In this document: positions 25,062 to 32,842 of the stretch, one piece after another | How positions within the stretch are numbered: the stretch's first letter is position 1 | How the letters are laid out: every line of letters starts with the position of its first letter | Origin: Collinsella sp. | Lineage (GTDB): Bacteria > Actinomycetota > Coriobacteriia > Coriobacteriales > Coriobacteriaceae | Direction: 5' to 3' | DNA length: 64,000 bases | NCBI GenBank assembly: GCA_019414515.1 | Contig: DXLX01000023.1 | Span: 94,709 to 158,708, forward strand | The notes under the pieces: model-generated | Told to the model about the DNA's origin: nothing | Seen by the model: only the letters and a program-made list of their open reading frames with translations | Databases searched by the model: none | Translations under genes and position numbers: made by a program

Positions 25062-26354
25062 ATGAAGCCGTCTCAATACAACTTGATTGAAAACCACAGC
25101 GAAAGAACGCTGGTGATGAATTCAAAGACTGGCGCAATCCTTTCGTTGGATAAACAACATGCAGAAAGTATGTGCCGCATGGTATCGGGAACCGAATGTG
25201 AGCCAGATGAATTGCGCGAAGCGTTGCTTCAAGGAGGAATGCTGTTAGAAGATGATCGTGACGAAAAAGAGGAAATGAAGGCGATGGGCCATCTTGCTCG
25301 ATTTTCCAATCGCTCTCTAGGCTTGACGATAGCCCCGACATTGGAGTGCAACTTCTGTTGCCCATACTGTTATGAAAAAGGACAACGCAAAACGACAATG
25401 ACTCCGGAGGTTGAAGACCGGCTTGTCTCATTCGTAAAGGAGCGTTCACGGGGGCTGAGCGAGCTTGAGATCGGTTGGTATGGTGGAGAGCCGTTGTTGC
25501 AAGTCGATAGAATTCAGCGGCTTACAGAGCGTATAAAGGCGATCCTTAATCCAGAGTGCTCCTATTCGGCATCCATCGTTACAAATGGATATCTTCTGAC
25601 GCCAGAAGTGGCCGAGACTCTCGCGGCTTGTGACGTCAAGATGGCTCAAATAACCTTGGACGGGTCTCGAAAGGACCACGATTCTCGGCGGTTCTTGCGG
25701 AACGGACAGCCGACGTACGATGCGATTCTAGACAACGTTTCTAAAGTCACGCATCTGTTGGATATTTCCATCAGGTGCAATGTCGATGCCCATAACATTG
25801 TCGGTGCTGGCGATTTGCTGGATGCACTCGAGGAAAAGGGCCTTAAAAACAAGGTTGGATTCTATCTGGCGCCTGTCGACAATATTAACGATACGTGCCC
25901 AAGTGACAGTAGTTGTTTTTCGATGGAGGCGTTTTCTCAGGAAGAGCTGGACTTTTATAGTCATGCAGTTGATAGGGGGTTCTATGTTGACCTGACGGTG
26001 CGCTTTAATCCGGCTATATGTGGCGCCGTTTGTGCAGGGTCGTTTGTAGTGGATCCGGAGGGCTATCTTTATAAATGTTGGGACGAAATCGGGATGCGTG
26101 AACGCTGCGTCGGCACGCTTGCCGAAGGGCCGAGGATGAATGCTCAGCTGGTCCAATGGCTAAACTATGAGCCGAGCGATCATGAGTGTGAAGAGTGTTT
26201 TGCCTATCCCTCATGCATGGGAGGTTGCCCTAATCACGCTCTTCATGGAGGGTCAAAACAGTGCGTATCTCAAAGGTATCAGGTGCGCCAACGAATGATT
26301 TTGACCGAGAAGGCTCAGCGATTGCTTTCGGAACTGGATTCAGCTCATGTTTAA
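25062..26354 (+). CDS. Radical SAM/SPASM peptide maturase
   Basis: A 430-residue peptide-modifying enzyme. Residues 1-85 look like a precursor-binding region; the SAM [4Fe-4S] site is C96, C100 and C103 in LECNFCCPYCY, followed by GWYGGEPLL. The C-terminal SPASM region has cysteines at about 320, 324, 339, 349, 376, 379, 385, 389 and 401, including CEECFAYPSCMGGCP, enough for two auxiliary clusters. ATG 25062 is preferred over TTG 25041 because GAGGG lies 8 bases upstream of it. It overlaps the ABC exporter gene by 8 bases. Expected to form thioether links on the Cys-rich precursor; resembles CcpM-type enzymes from memory. Confidence 0.9.
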   Translation: MKPSQYNLIENHSERTLVMNSKTGAILSLDKQHAESMCRMVSGTECEPDELREALLQGGMLLEDDRDEKEEMKAMGHLARFSNRSLGLTIAPTLECNFCCPYCYEKGQRKTTMTPEVEDRLVSFVKERSRGLSELEIGWYGGEPLLQVDRIQRLTERIKAILNPECSYSASIVTNGYLLTPEVAETLAACDVKMAQITLDGSRKDHDSRRFLRNGQPTYDAILDNVSKVTHLLDISIRCNVDAHNIVGAGDLLDALEEKGLKNKVGFYLAPVDNINDTCPSDSSCFSMEAFSQEELDFYSHAVDRGFYVDLTVRFNPAICGAVCAGSFVVDPEGYLYKCWDEIGMRERCVGTLAEGPRMNAQLVQWLNYEPSDHECEECFAYPSCMGGCPNHALHGGSKQCVSQRYQVRQRMILTEKAQRLLSELDSAHV

Positions 26355-27966
26355 TCTCTGCGCAAGAACAATAATTAAGAATCCAAAGTATATAACCTAT
26401 CTTCTAATGTGCCTGCTCTCGCTTGTGGTTGGTCTCGCAATTCCTTTTCTGACGGGACAACTGGTCAACATCTTTGTCGGTGTCGCGCGAGATGGGGAAA
26501 GCGCAATCGCCATCGGCGCTGAGATAGCAGCGCTGGGTATCGTACGAGCCGGTTTGAATTGCGCCAGCGAACTGGTCTATGTCGACTTACAGACACATGT
26601 GGGATTTGCATTGAATGAAGAGGTGATAAGTCACGTTCAAAGGCTACCTCGGTCCTTCTTTATTAATTTCGATGCCTCATATTACAATCAGCAGATTAAT
26701 CATGACGCTAACGATTTGGTGATATTTGTTATAAACGCAAGTGTCCAAAGTGTGAGCAATATAGTGACGTTGCTTGTGGTGTTTGTTGTCCTGGCGACCA
26801 TAAACGGTCACCTGGCAATGCTGTGCATGGCTCTTGGCATAATAAGTGGCGCGGTCTATTCGCTTTTCAAAAAGTGTTTGTTCGCAAGAAGTTTTGAGGC
26901 TCAAGAGCAGGAGGCTCGATTCTTTTCCGATCTGGAGAAGCAGCTTAGCAGCGCACAATTTATCCGCAGGCATGTTCTATTCGAATTTTTTAAGCAAAGG
27001 CTCGAGCACTCTTTTGCAGAGCTATATCGTTGCGTTTATCAGAACCAGCAAATTAATGCGACCTTTACGTTTGCCAATGCTGTCGTCACGTCTTTGGCGC
27101 AGGGTGGAATCTTGATTCTGGGTGCAAAGGAAGTTCTCGACGGCAATTTGCTGCCCGGCTATCTTATGACGGCGCTAAGCTATTACTCCTATTATTCTTC
27201 GGCTATTGAATTCTTCCTTGCGTTGGGCAAGGACTATCAAACGTCAAGGGTATCCTACGAGCGTTTGCGTCGGTTGCTGGACATGCCCGAGGACTCAAAC
27301 GGGACCATTATCCTCTCTGATGTTTACGAGGTGAACTGTTCCGAGCTGTCATATAGCTATCCGGGGTCTGTAAAGACCGCGTTCAGGGACATTCGGGCTT
27401 CTTTAGAAAAAGGAAAGGTATACGGAATCGTTGGGCCGAACGGTTCCGGTAAGAGCACGCTGCTGGATGTGATAAGCGGTTGCGATCCAGAAAACTGCAA
27501 GGGGGATATTTGGATTAACAACAAGCCCTTGGGCTCTCTGGACCGCTATGCGCTGCGGAAGCGCAATATCGGGATTACGGAGCAGGAGCCGCCCCTGACC
27601 GAGGGGTCGATACGGGACAATTTAATTCTTTGCTGCAGAAGCACTGAAGAGCGTGACCTTGAGAGCCTCATTGAGAGAATGGGGCTTAAAAAGATGGTCG
27701 ATTCAAGTGGTGGACTTGATGTCGAGCTGGACGATAAGCAGAACAACATTTCAGGAGGAGAGAAGCAAAAAATAGCGATTATTCGCCAATTGCTGAAAAA
27801 CCCGGACGTGATGATGTTTGATGAGCCGACATCTGCACTCGACAGCCAAAGCAAGCAGGCGTTTATCGAAATCCTTAAGGAAAGAAAGGGGCGACATATC
27901 ACAGTCATCGCTACGCACGACCCTGTGCTCATTTCGGCATGCGATGAAGTGATTGAAATTGCCTGA
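26347..27966 (+). CDS. ABC exporter with fused membrane and ATPase domains
   Basis: A 539-residue type I half-exporter. Five or six membrane spans occupy about residues 10-290, and the ATPase domain follows with Walker A GPNGSGKST, Q-loop in GITEQEPPLTEGSI, signature ISGGEKQKIAIIRQL and Walker B VMMFDEPTSALD. There is no N-terminal C39 peptidase domain, so leader removal must be done by another protease or is not needed. Translationally coupled to the radical SAM gene. It most likely exports the modified peptide. G+C is visibly lower than in the flanking chromosome. Confidence 0.9.
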   Translation: MFNLCARTIIKNPKYITYLLMCLLSLVVGLAIPFLTGQLVNIFVGVARDGESAIAIGAEIAALGIVRAGLNCASELVYVDLQTHVGFALNEEVISHVQRLPRSFFINFDASYYNQQINHDANDLVIFVINASVQSVSNIVTLLVVFVVLATINGHLAMLCMALGIISGAVYSLFKKCLFARSFEAQEQEARFFSDLEKQLSSAQFIRRHVLFEFFKQRLEHSFAELYRCVYQNQQINATFTFANAVVTSLAQGGILILGAKEVLDGNLLPGYLMTALSYYSYYSSAIEFFLALGKDYQTSRVSYERLRRLLDMPEDSNGTIILSDVYEVNCSELSYSYPGSVKTAFRDIRASLEKGKVYGIVGPNGSGKSTLLDVISGCDPENCKGDIWINNKPLGSLDRYALRKRNIGITEQEPPLTEGSIRDNLILCCRSTEERDLESLIERMGLKKMVDSSGGLDVELDDKQNNISGGEKQKIAIIRQLLKNPDVMMFDEPTSALDSQSKQAFIEILKERKGRHITVIATHDPVLISACDEVIEIA

Positions 27967-27994
27967 CGGGTTAGTGGACCGAGCATATCAAATT

Positions 27995-28029
27995 CAGGGG
28001 CGGGCACCGTAGCTGGTGTCCGCCCCCTG
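27995..28029. terminator. GC-rich hairpin between convergent operons
   Basis: CAGGGGCGGGCACC (27995-28008) pairs with GGTGTCCGCCCCCTG (28015-28029), one mismatch plus a bulge. It lies between the end of the peptide cluster and the end of the amino-acid operon; T-tracts on both sides are weak. Confidence 0.6.
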
Positions 28030-28062
28030 ACATGGAATGATTTAGCCTCTGTGCTTTGCGAG

Positions 28063-28872
28063 CTAGCGAGCCTGCTTTACCTTAGCTGCTGCCTCGACAA
28101 ACGACTTCCACAGGTTAAAGTCGGTCTCGAGCGTCTGCCAGGTGTACTCGGGATGCCATTGCACGCCCAGACAGAACGGCTGGCCTTCGACTTCGATGCA
28201 CTCGGGAACGCCGTCGGTTGCCTTGGCGACCAAGCGCGTGCTCTTACCCAGACGATCGACGCAGCAGTGGTGTGCGGAGTTGGTCTGGATCAGCCTGTGC
28301 CCGCCAACCGCGCGCTCCAGCAGCGAGCCCGGCACGACCTCGACAGGATGCACAGGGTCGTTGAGCACGTGGGTATGGCGCCACTGCGTGCGGCCCTCGC
28401 GCGCGCCCAGGCTCGGCACGTCCATGCACAGGGTGCCGCCGGTGGCGACGTTGAGCAGTTGCGTGCCGCGGCAGGTGGTAAAGAGCGGCTTTTTGGCACG
28501 GAGCACCTCGCTGACCAGCTTAAACTCAAAACTATCGCGGATCTCGCAGCAGAGGGTGGGGTCGTAGGGTCGATCATCGCCCCAACGTTTGGGATTGACA
28601 TCGGGGCCGCCGGGAATGGCGATGCCGTCGGCGATATCGACGTAATGACGGATGACCTCAATGTCCTCGGTGATGGACATCTGCAGCGGCAGACCGCCGG
28701 CGGCAAGAATGGCGTCGACAAATACGCTCGCAATCTCCTCGTTGGGGGAGAGCGTCTCGCTCAAATAGGGCTTCGCTTCTTCCCAGCGTGGTGCTACCAG
28801 GATAAGCGGGCGGTCAGCGGGATCGACGTCGACGTGCGGAGTGTAGGACGATGAGGTGCGGGTTCCGATCAT
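28063..28872 (-). CDS. Class I glutamine amidotransferase-like (peptidase C26) hydrolase
   Basis: A 269-residue cytosolic hydrolase of the gamma-glutamyl-GABA hydrolase (PuuD-like) family. The nucleophile elbow is FTTCRGTQLLN (Cys), with the catalytic His/Glu pair in VQWHPEYTW. It is the last gene of the minus-strand amino-acid ABC operon, so it probably hydrolyses an imported gamma-glutamyl compound to release glutamate. ATG 28872 follows a purine-rich stretch. The precise substrate is unproven. Confidence 0.87.
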   Translation of the reverse strand: MIGTRTSSSYTPHVDVDPADRPLILVAPRWEEAKPYLSETLSPNEEIASVFVDAILAAGGLPLQMSITEDIEVIRHYVDIADGIAIPGGPDVNPKRWGDDRPYDPTLCCEIRDSFEFKLVSEVLRAKKPLFTTCRGTQLLNVATGGTLCMDVPSLGAREGRTQWRHTHVLNDPVHPVEVVPGSLLERAVGGHRLIQTNSAHHCCVDRLGKSTRLVAKATDGVPECIEVEGQPFCLGVQWHPEYTWQTLETDFNLWKSFVEAAAKVKQAR

Positions 28873-28959
28873 GGGTGCGGCTTTCGAATCCGGGTGGACA
28901 TGGCACAGGGGTGGCGCGGGACAAACGTTACTGATGAATTTGCCCGCGTGGCAATTGGG

Positions 28960-29724
28960 CTAGTGGCCCTTAATGGAGTTGAGGAAGTCCTGGGCGCGCT
29001 TGGTCTTGGGGTGGTCGAAGAACTCGTCGGGTGTGCCGGTTTCCACGATCTGGCCGTCGGCCATAAACACGACGCGGTCGGCCACGCGGCGGGCGAAGTT
29101 CATCTCGTGCGTGATGACGATCATCGTCATGCCCTGCTGGGCCAGACGGACCATGACCTCGAGCACCTCGTTGATCATTTCGGGGTCAAGGGCGCTCGTG
29201 GGCTCGTCAAAAAGCATGGCCTTGGGTTGCATGGCAAGCGAACGTGCGATGGCTACACGCTGTTGCTGGCCGCCCGAGAGCTGTGCGGGCACCTTATCGG
29301 CCTGCTCGGCAACGCCCACGCGGCCCAGCAGGTCCATGGCGCGCTCACGAGCTTCCTCCTTGGAGACGCCCAGCACATCGACCGGTCCCAGCATGACGTT
29401 CTGCAGTACGGTCATATGTGCAAACAGGTTGAACTGCTGAAATACCATGCCCAACTCGGCACGCATGCGGGCAAGATCCTTGCCTTCCTGTGGCAGGGGC
29501 TCGCCCTCGATGAGGATCTCGCCTGAGTCGATGGTTTCCAGGCGATTGATGGTTCGGCACATGGTCGACTTGCCCGAGCCCGAGGGTCCGATCACAACGA
29601 CGACCTCGCCGCGGTCGACCGAGAGATTGATGTCGTTGAGAACGTGCAGATCGCCGTAGTGCTTATCGACGTGCCTGAGCTCGATCAGCGGCTGATTGCC
29701 GGTGGAAGAGGTGCTCTGTGCCAT
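28960..29724 (-). CDS. Polar amino-acid ABC transporter ATPase (GlnQ type)
   Basis: A 254-residue ATPase. Walker A GPSGSGKSTMCR, QQFNLFAHMTVLQNV, signature LSGGQQQRVAIARSLAM, Walker B AMLFDEPTSALDPEM and VITHEMNFAR are the canonical GlnQ/HisP-type motifs. It energises the two permeases encoded upstream in the same operon (29761 and 30591) with the binding protein at 31389. Likely imports glutamine, glutamate or related amino acids. Confidence 0.94.
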   Translation of the reverse strand: MAQSTSSTGNQPLIELRHVDKHYGDLHVLNDINLSVDRGEVVVVIGPSGSGKSTMCRTINRLETIDSGEILIEGEPLPQEGKDLARMRAELGMVFQQFNLFAHMTVLQNVMLGPVDVLGVSKEEARERAMDLLGRVGVAEQADKVPAQLSGGQQQRVAIARSLAMQPKAMLFDEPTSALDPEMINEVLEVMVRLAQQGMTMIVITHEMNFARRVADRVVFMADGQIVETGTPDEFFDHPKTKRAQDFLNSIKGH

Positions 29725-29760
29725 GGTGCTCGGCTCCTTATGACTCGAAATGGTAAAGCG

Positions 29761-30594
29761 TTAGCGGATGATGGTCGCGCCGGTCTTGTGCGAAACATAG
29801 ACAGCGGCCTTGTTGATCGCGACGTTGATGAGGATGTAGATGACCGCGATAACCAGGTAGACCGACACGAGGGCGTCGTAGTTGGTAATGAGCACGCGGG
29901 CGTTTTGCATGAGGTCGGGGTAGCTCACCACGTAGGCCACGGTGGTGTCTTTGACTACGACCACGAGCTGCGAAATCAACGACGGAATGATAAACCGGAT
30001 AGCCTGCGGCAACACGATTTTAAAGGTGATTTTAGCTTTGGAGAGACCGAGTGCCTGGGCGGCCTCGACCTGGCCGCGCGGCACGGCGTTGACGCCGGCA
30101 CGGAAGATCTCGGCAAGTACGCCAGCTGCAGCGAGCGCGACGGGAAGCGTGAGCATCCAAAACGACGGCAGCGCGATCTTGTACTGGGGCAGCACCAAAA
30201 AGAAGAAGTAGATGAACAACAGGCTCGGTACGCCGCGGAAGAAATCGGTGAGCACGCGGCAGACCAGCTGCAGCGGCTTAATGTCGCTGGTACGGCCGAG
30301 CATAAGGGCTAAGCCCAGCACCAGCGCGATGGCGCCAGCGGTGAGTGCGACTTTAACGGTGCCCTCAAAGCCGGCAAGCAGGAACTTCCAGGTGGTGAGG
30401 TGCGTAAAGAAAAACCAATAGTGAACCGAAAGCTGGCCGGTCACATAAAAGCGCTGCAACACGAGGGCGACGAGCACGGCGACGGCAACAAGCGAGATGG
30501 CGGTGCCGATGCGAATCTTGGCGCGCATCTTGGGGCCGGGAGCCTCGTAGAGCGCATCGCGCATGGTGAGCGCGGAGGTGGAGTGCTTGCTCAT
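29761..30594 (-). CDS. Amino-acid ABC transporter permease, second
   Basis: A 277-residue permease of the HisMQ/GlnP family. An N-terminal extension precedes the usual core. The EAA-loop signature is EAAQALGLSKAKITFKIVLP, where the ATPase docks, and RAGVNAVPRGQ precedes it. Overlaps the upstream permease by 4 bases. Forms a heterodimer with it. Confidence 0.93.
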   Translation of the reverse strand: MSKHSTSALTMRDALYEAPGPKMRAKIRIGTAISLVAVAVLVALVLQRFYVTGQLSVHYWFFFTHLTTWKFLLAGFEGTVKVALTAGAIALVLGLALMLGRTSDIKPLQLVCRVLTDFFRGVPSLLFIYFFFLVLPQYKIALPSFWMLTLPVALAAAGVLAEIFRAGVNAVPRGQVEAAQALGLSKAKITFKIVLPQAIRFIIPSLISQLVVVVKDTTVAYVVSYPDLMQNARVLITNYDALVSVYLVIAVIYILINVAINKAAVYVSHKTGATIIR

Positions 30595-31250
30595 CGGAGG
30601 ATCCTCACCTTCTTATCGATGTAGTTGCCAATGTGGCTCACCACAAAGGCCGTGCCCAGGTAGCCGAGCGCCGAGATAAAGAACGCGGCGACGCCGCCGA
30701 GCGAGCGCGTGTTGATGTAGCTCACCACGCCGGTGAGCTCCTGCGGTTGCAACGGCACCTGACTGCCGAGCGCGGTGGTGAGCATGACGGCGATAAAGAG
30801 GTTGGTCATGGGCAACACGCTCGAGCGCAGCGCCTGCGGAATCACGATCTTGGCGAGGATACGGCTGAAGCTCATGCCGAGCGAACGTGCGGCTTCGACC
30901 TGACCGACGCCGACGGTGTTGATGCCGCTCATAAAGTTCTCGGAGCCAAAGGCCGAGCCCAAAAGAACCGTGGCGACGATAACGCAGGTGCGGTAGGGTA
31001 GGACGACCTTGAGCGGCGGCAGCGCATAGACGACGATGATGAGCAGTGCGATGCCGGGGATGTTACGGAAGACCTGGACATACAGGTCGCCAAAGACGCG
31101 CAGCGGCTTGAGCGGCGACACGCGCATCACGGTGACGGCGACGGCCAGCACCATGGCGATGGCAAACGACTCAAGCGTCATGCCCCAGGTTGCTAGCAGC
31201 GCGTCGATATAGTTCTGGCCATAGAGCGACCAGAGCTCGGAGAGACTCAT
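30591..31250 (-). CDS. Amino-acid ABC transporter permease, first
   Basis: A 219-residue permease of the HisMQ/GlnP family with about five spans. The EAA loop reads EAARSLGMSFSRILAKIVIP. It overlaps the next permease gene by 4 bases. A GGGAGGTCCGC ribosome site precedes the ATG. Upstream, a hairpin separates it from the binding-protein gene. Confidence 0.93.
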   Translation of the reverse strand: MSLSELWSLYGQNYIDALLATWGMTLESFAIAMVLAVAVTVMRVSPLKPLRVFGDLYVQVFRNIPGIALLIIVVYALPPLKVVLPYRTCVIVATVLLGSAFGSENFMSGINTVGVGQVEAARSLGMSFSRILAKIVIPQALRSSVLPMTNLFIAVMLTTALGSQVPLQPQELTGVVSYINTRSLGGVAAFFISALGYLGTAFVVSHIGNYIDKKVRILR

Positions 31251-31274
31251 GCGGACCTCCCGCCGATAAGGAAA

Positions 31275-31300
31275 GGGGCTCCCGTGTGTACGGAAGCCCC
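31275..31300 (-). terminator. Intra-operon hairpin after the binding-protein gene
   Basis: GGGGCT-CCGT and ACGG-AGCCCC form a stem with one mismatched base and a 4-base loop; on the minus strand it is followed by TTTCCTT. Likely attenuates transcription into the permease genes so that binding protein is made in excess. Confidence 0.65.
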
Positions 31301-31388
31301 GACAACTCAGTGAGGAAACAGTTTACCGCAATAAAGCGCATCATGCGTTTCCGTATGGTTTCGCAGCGGCCGTTACCAGGCTCGCTGC

Positions 31389-32384
31389 CTAGGCGCCGAT
31401 CTCGGGCAGCTCGGGAACATTGGTGTCGCCCGTACGGTCGCCGATGCAGATCTGCCACAGCTCGGTCCAGGTGCCGTCGTCCTCGATCTTCTTAAGGAAG
31501 TCGTTAACGAAGGCGACGCCGTCGGAATCGAGCGGCAGACCGATGCCATAGGGCTCCTTGCTGCCGAAGGGCTTGCCGGCAATCTTGTACTTGCCGGGCT
31601 CGCGGACCAGGGCGCTCTGCTGCATGTTGTTGTCGATGACGTAGGCGTCAACACGACCCTGCTGGAGTGCCTGGCGGGCCTCCTCGTCGGTCTTGAACTC
31701 CTGCTGGCTGGCCTTGGGGGCGAACTCCTCCAGGATGGCAGGGCCGTTGGAGCCGGACTGGACGGCGACGTTCTTGTCGGCCAGGTCGTCGACGCTCTTG
31801 ATGTCGTCGTTATCGGCGAGCACCAGGATGGCCTGCTGGGTGTAGTAGTAGGGGCCGGCGAAGGAGACGAGCTTCTTGCGCTCGTCGGTAATGGTGTAGG
31901 TGGCAAAGACAGCGTCGACCTGGCCGTTCTGCAGGACAGACTCGCGCGTGTCCGAGGTCACCTGGGTGATCTCGACCTTGTTCTCGCCCAGAATGTAGTT
32001 GGACAGGAGCTGTGCGATACCGGCGTCGAAGCCGCGGGTCTGACCGTCTTTCTCGTTGAGGAGGGAGAAGAGCGTGGAGGTCTGAACGCCACCGATCTTA
32101 AAGACGCCGGCGTCCTTAACGGCCGTGGCCCAGGTGCTGGCGGCGATGGCGTCGTCATCGGCCTTGGGGCCGTTGTCGACGAGCTTGTCGAATGCCTTGG
32201 CGTCGAGCGTGGCGGAAACTTCGGTATCCTTGGAGCTCTTGGAGGAGCCGGCGGCGGAACCCTTGTCGGCCTCGGCGCTGGTGTCGGAGCAGCCGGCAAG
32301 ACCAAGGCCGGCGACGGTTGCGAAGGTGGCGGCAACGAAGCCGCGGCGGTCGAGAACGACCTGCTGGGAGAGGTTCTTGCTCAT
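31389..32384 (-). CDS. Amino-acid ABC transporter substrate-binding lipoprotein
   Basis: A 331-residue extracellular solute-binding protein of family 3. The N-terminus has a twin-arginine-like RRGFVA followed by a hydrophobic stretch and the lipobox LAGC, so it is probably a Tat-exported lipoprotein. A Ser/Asp-rich linker precedes the binding domain; VTSDTRESVLQNGQVDAVFA and FAGPYYYTQQAILV are family hallmarks. First gene of the operon, with GAAAGG before the ATG and a good promoter at 32428-32457. Ligand probably glutamine, glutamate or a related polar amino acid. Confidence 0.92.
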   Translation of the reverse strand: MSKNLSQQVVLDRRGFVAATFATVAGLGLAGCSDTSAEADKGSAAGSSKSSKDTEVSATLDAKAFDKLVDNGPKADDDAIAASTWATAVKDAGVFKIGGVQTSTLFSLLNEKDGQTRGFDAGIAQLLSNYILGENKVEITQVTSDTRESVLQNGQVDAVFATYTITDERKKLVSFAGPYYYTQQAILVLADNDDIKSVDDLADKNVAVQSGSNGPAILEEFAPKASQQEFKTDEEARQALQQGRVDAYVIDNNMQQSALVREPGKYKIAGKPFGSKEPYGIGLPLDSDGVAFVNDFLKKIEDDGTWTELWQICIGDRTGDTNVPELPEIGA

Positions 32385-32427
32385 GGTAGAACACCTTTCT
32401 CAATATAATCCCTAGCGGTTGAGTAGA

Positions 32428-32457
32428 GTTATACCCTATCCGGCTCAAATGGGTCAA
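32428..32457 (-). promoter_or_regulatory. Promoter of the amino-acid ABC operon
   Basis: On the minus strand, TTGACC (32452-32457) and TATAAC (32428-32433) are separated by 18 bases, about 45 bases upstream of the start codon. Confidence 0.65.
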
Positions 32458-32500
32458 CACGAAATAACTCAGAAACATACTTGTCTTATGGGTAATTCTA

Positions 32501-32537
32501 CCTACCAAAAAGGGACAGGCACCTTTGTGGTGGTTCT
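32501..32537 (+). repeat. GGGACAG-loop repeat, chimeric copy A6
   Basis: The left half (CCTACCAAAAAGGGACAGG) is that of the A copies, while the right half (CACCTTTGTGGTGGTT) is that of the copy at 56601. The arms pair only partly, so this may be a recombinant. Confidence 0.75.
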
Positions 32538-32567
32538 GGCCGATGCGGTGGCATGCCTTGCTGCTTT

Positions 32568-32786
32568 GTCTCAATCTGTAACATCTGCAGCCGTTTTTGC
32601 CGAGTAACTGTTGCAGATCGAGATTTTCTCTTCAGGGGAATTCGAATGTCTCGATCTGTAACATCTGGACGGACAAAAGGTCTCTATCTGTTACAGATTG
32701 AGACAAAGGTCAGGGACTAAGACGTCTTGTCTAGATCTGTAACAGTTAGACGGGAATTCGGGCCCTAGATGTTACAGATTGAGATA
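32568..32786. repeat. Three tandem head-to-head pairs of a 17-20 bp motif
   Basis: Motif GTCTCAATCTGTAACATCTG occurs six times in alternating orientation: plus at 32568, 32648 and 32729; minus at 32608-32623, 32686-32704 and 32767-32784. Each plus/minus pair can fold as a hairpin with a loop of about 20 bases. The cluster fills the gap between the amino-acid operon and dxs, which otherwise shows no gene. Confidence 0.82.
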
Positions 32787-32802
32787 ATCGCGCCGCGAAA
32801 AT

Positions 32803-32842
32803 AAAAACCTTCGCAGGGGTGCTTCCCTTGCGGAGGTTTTTT
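32803..32842 (-). terminator. Terminator overlapping the dxs stop codon
   Basis: An AACCTTCGCAGGG / CCCTTGCGGAGGTT stem, bounded by A-run and T-run on the two sides, so it can work in both directions. The dxs TAA at 32841-32843 lies within its edge. Confidence 0.8.

Noticed and set aside
32568..32786. Repeated motif considered as a CRISPR array.
   Set aside because: Copies alternate in orientation, spacing is irregular and no cas gene is present.
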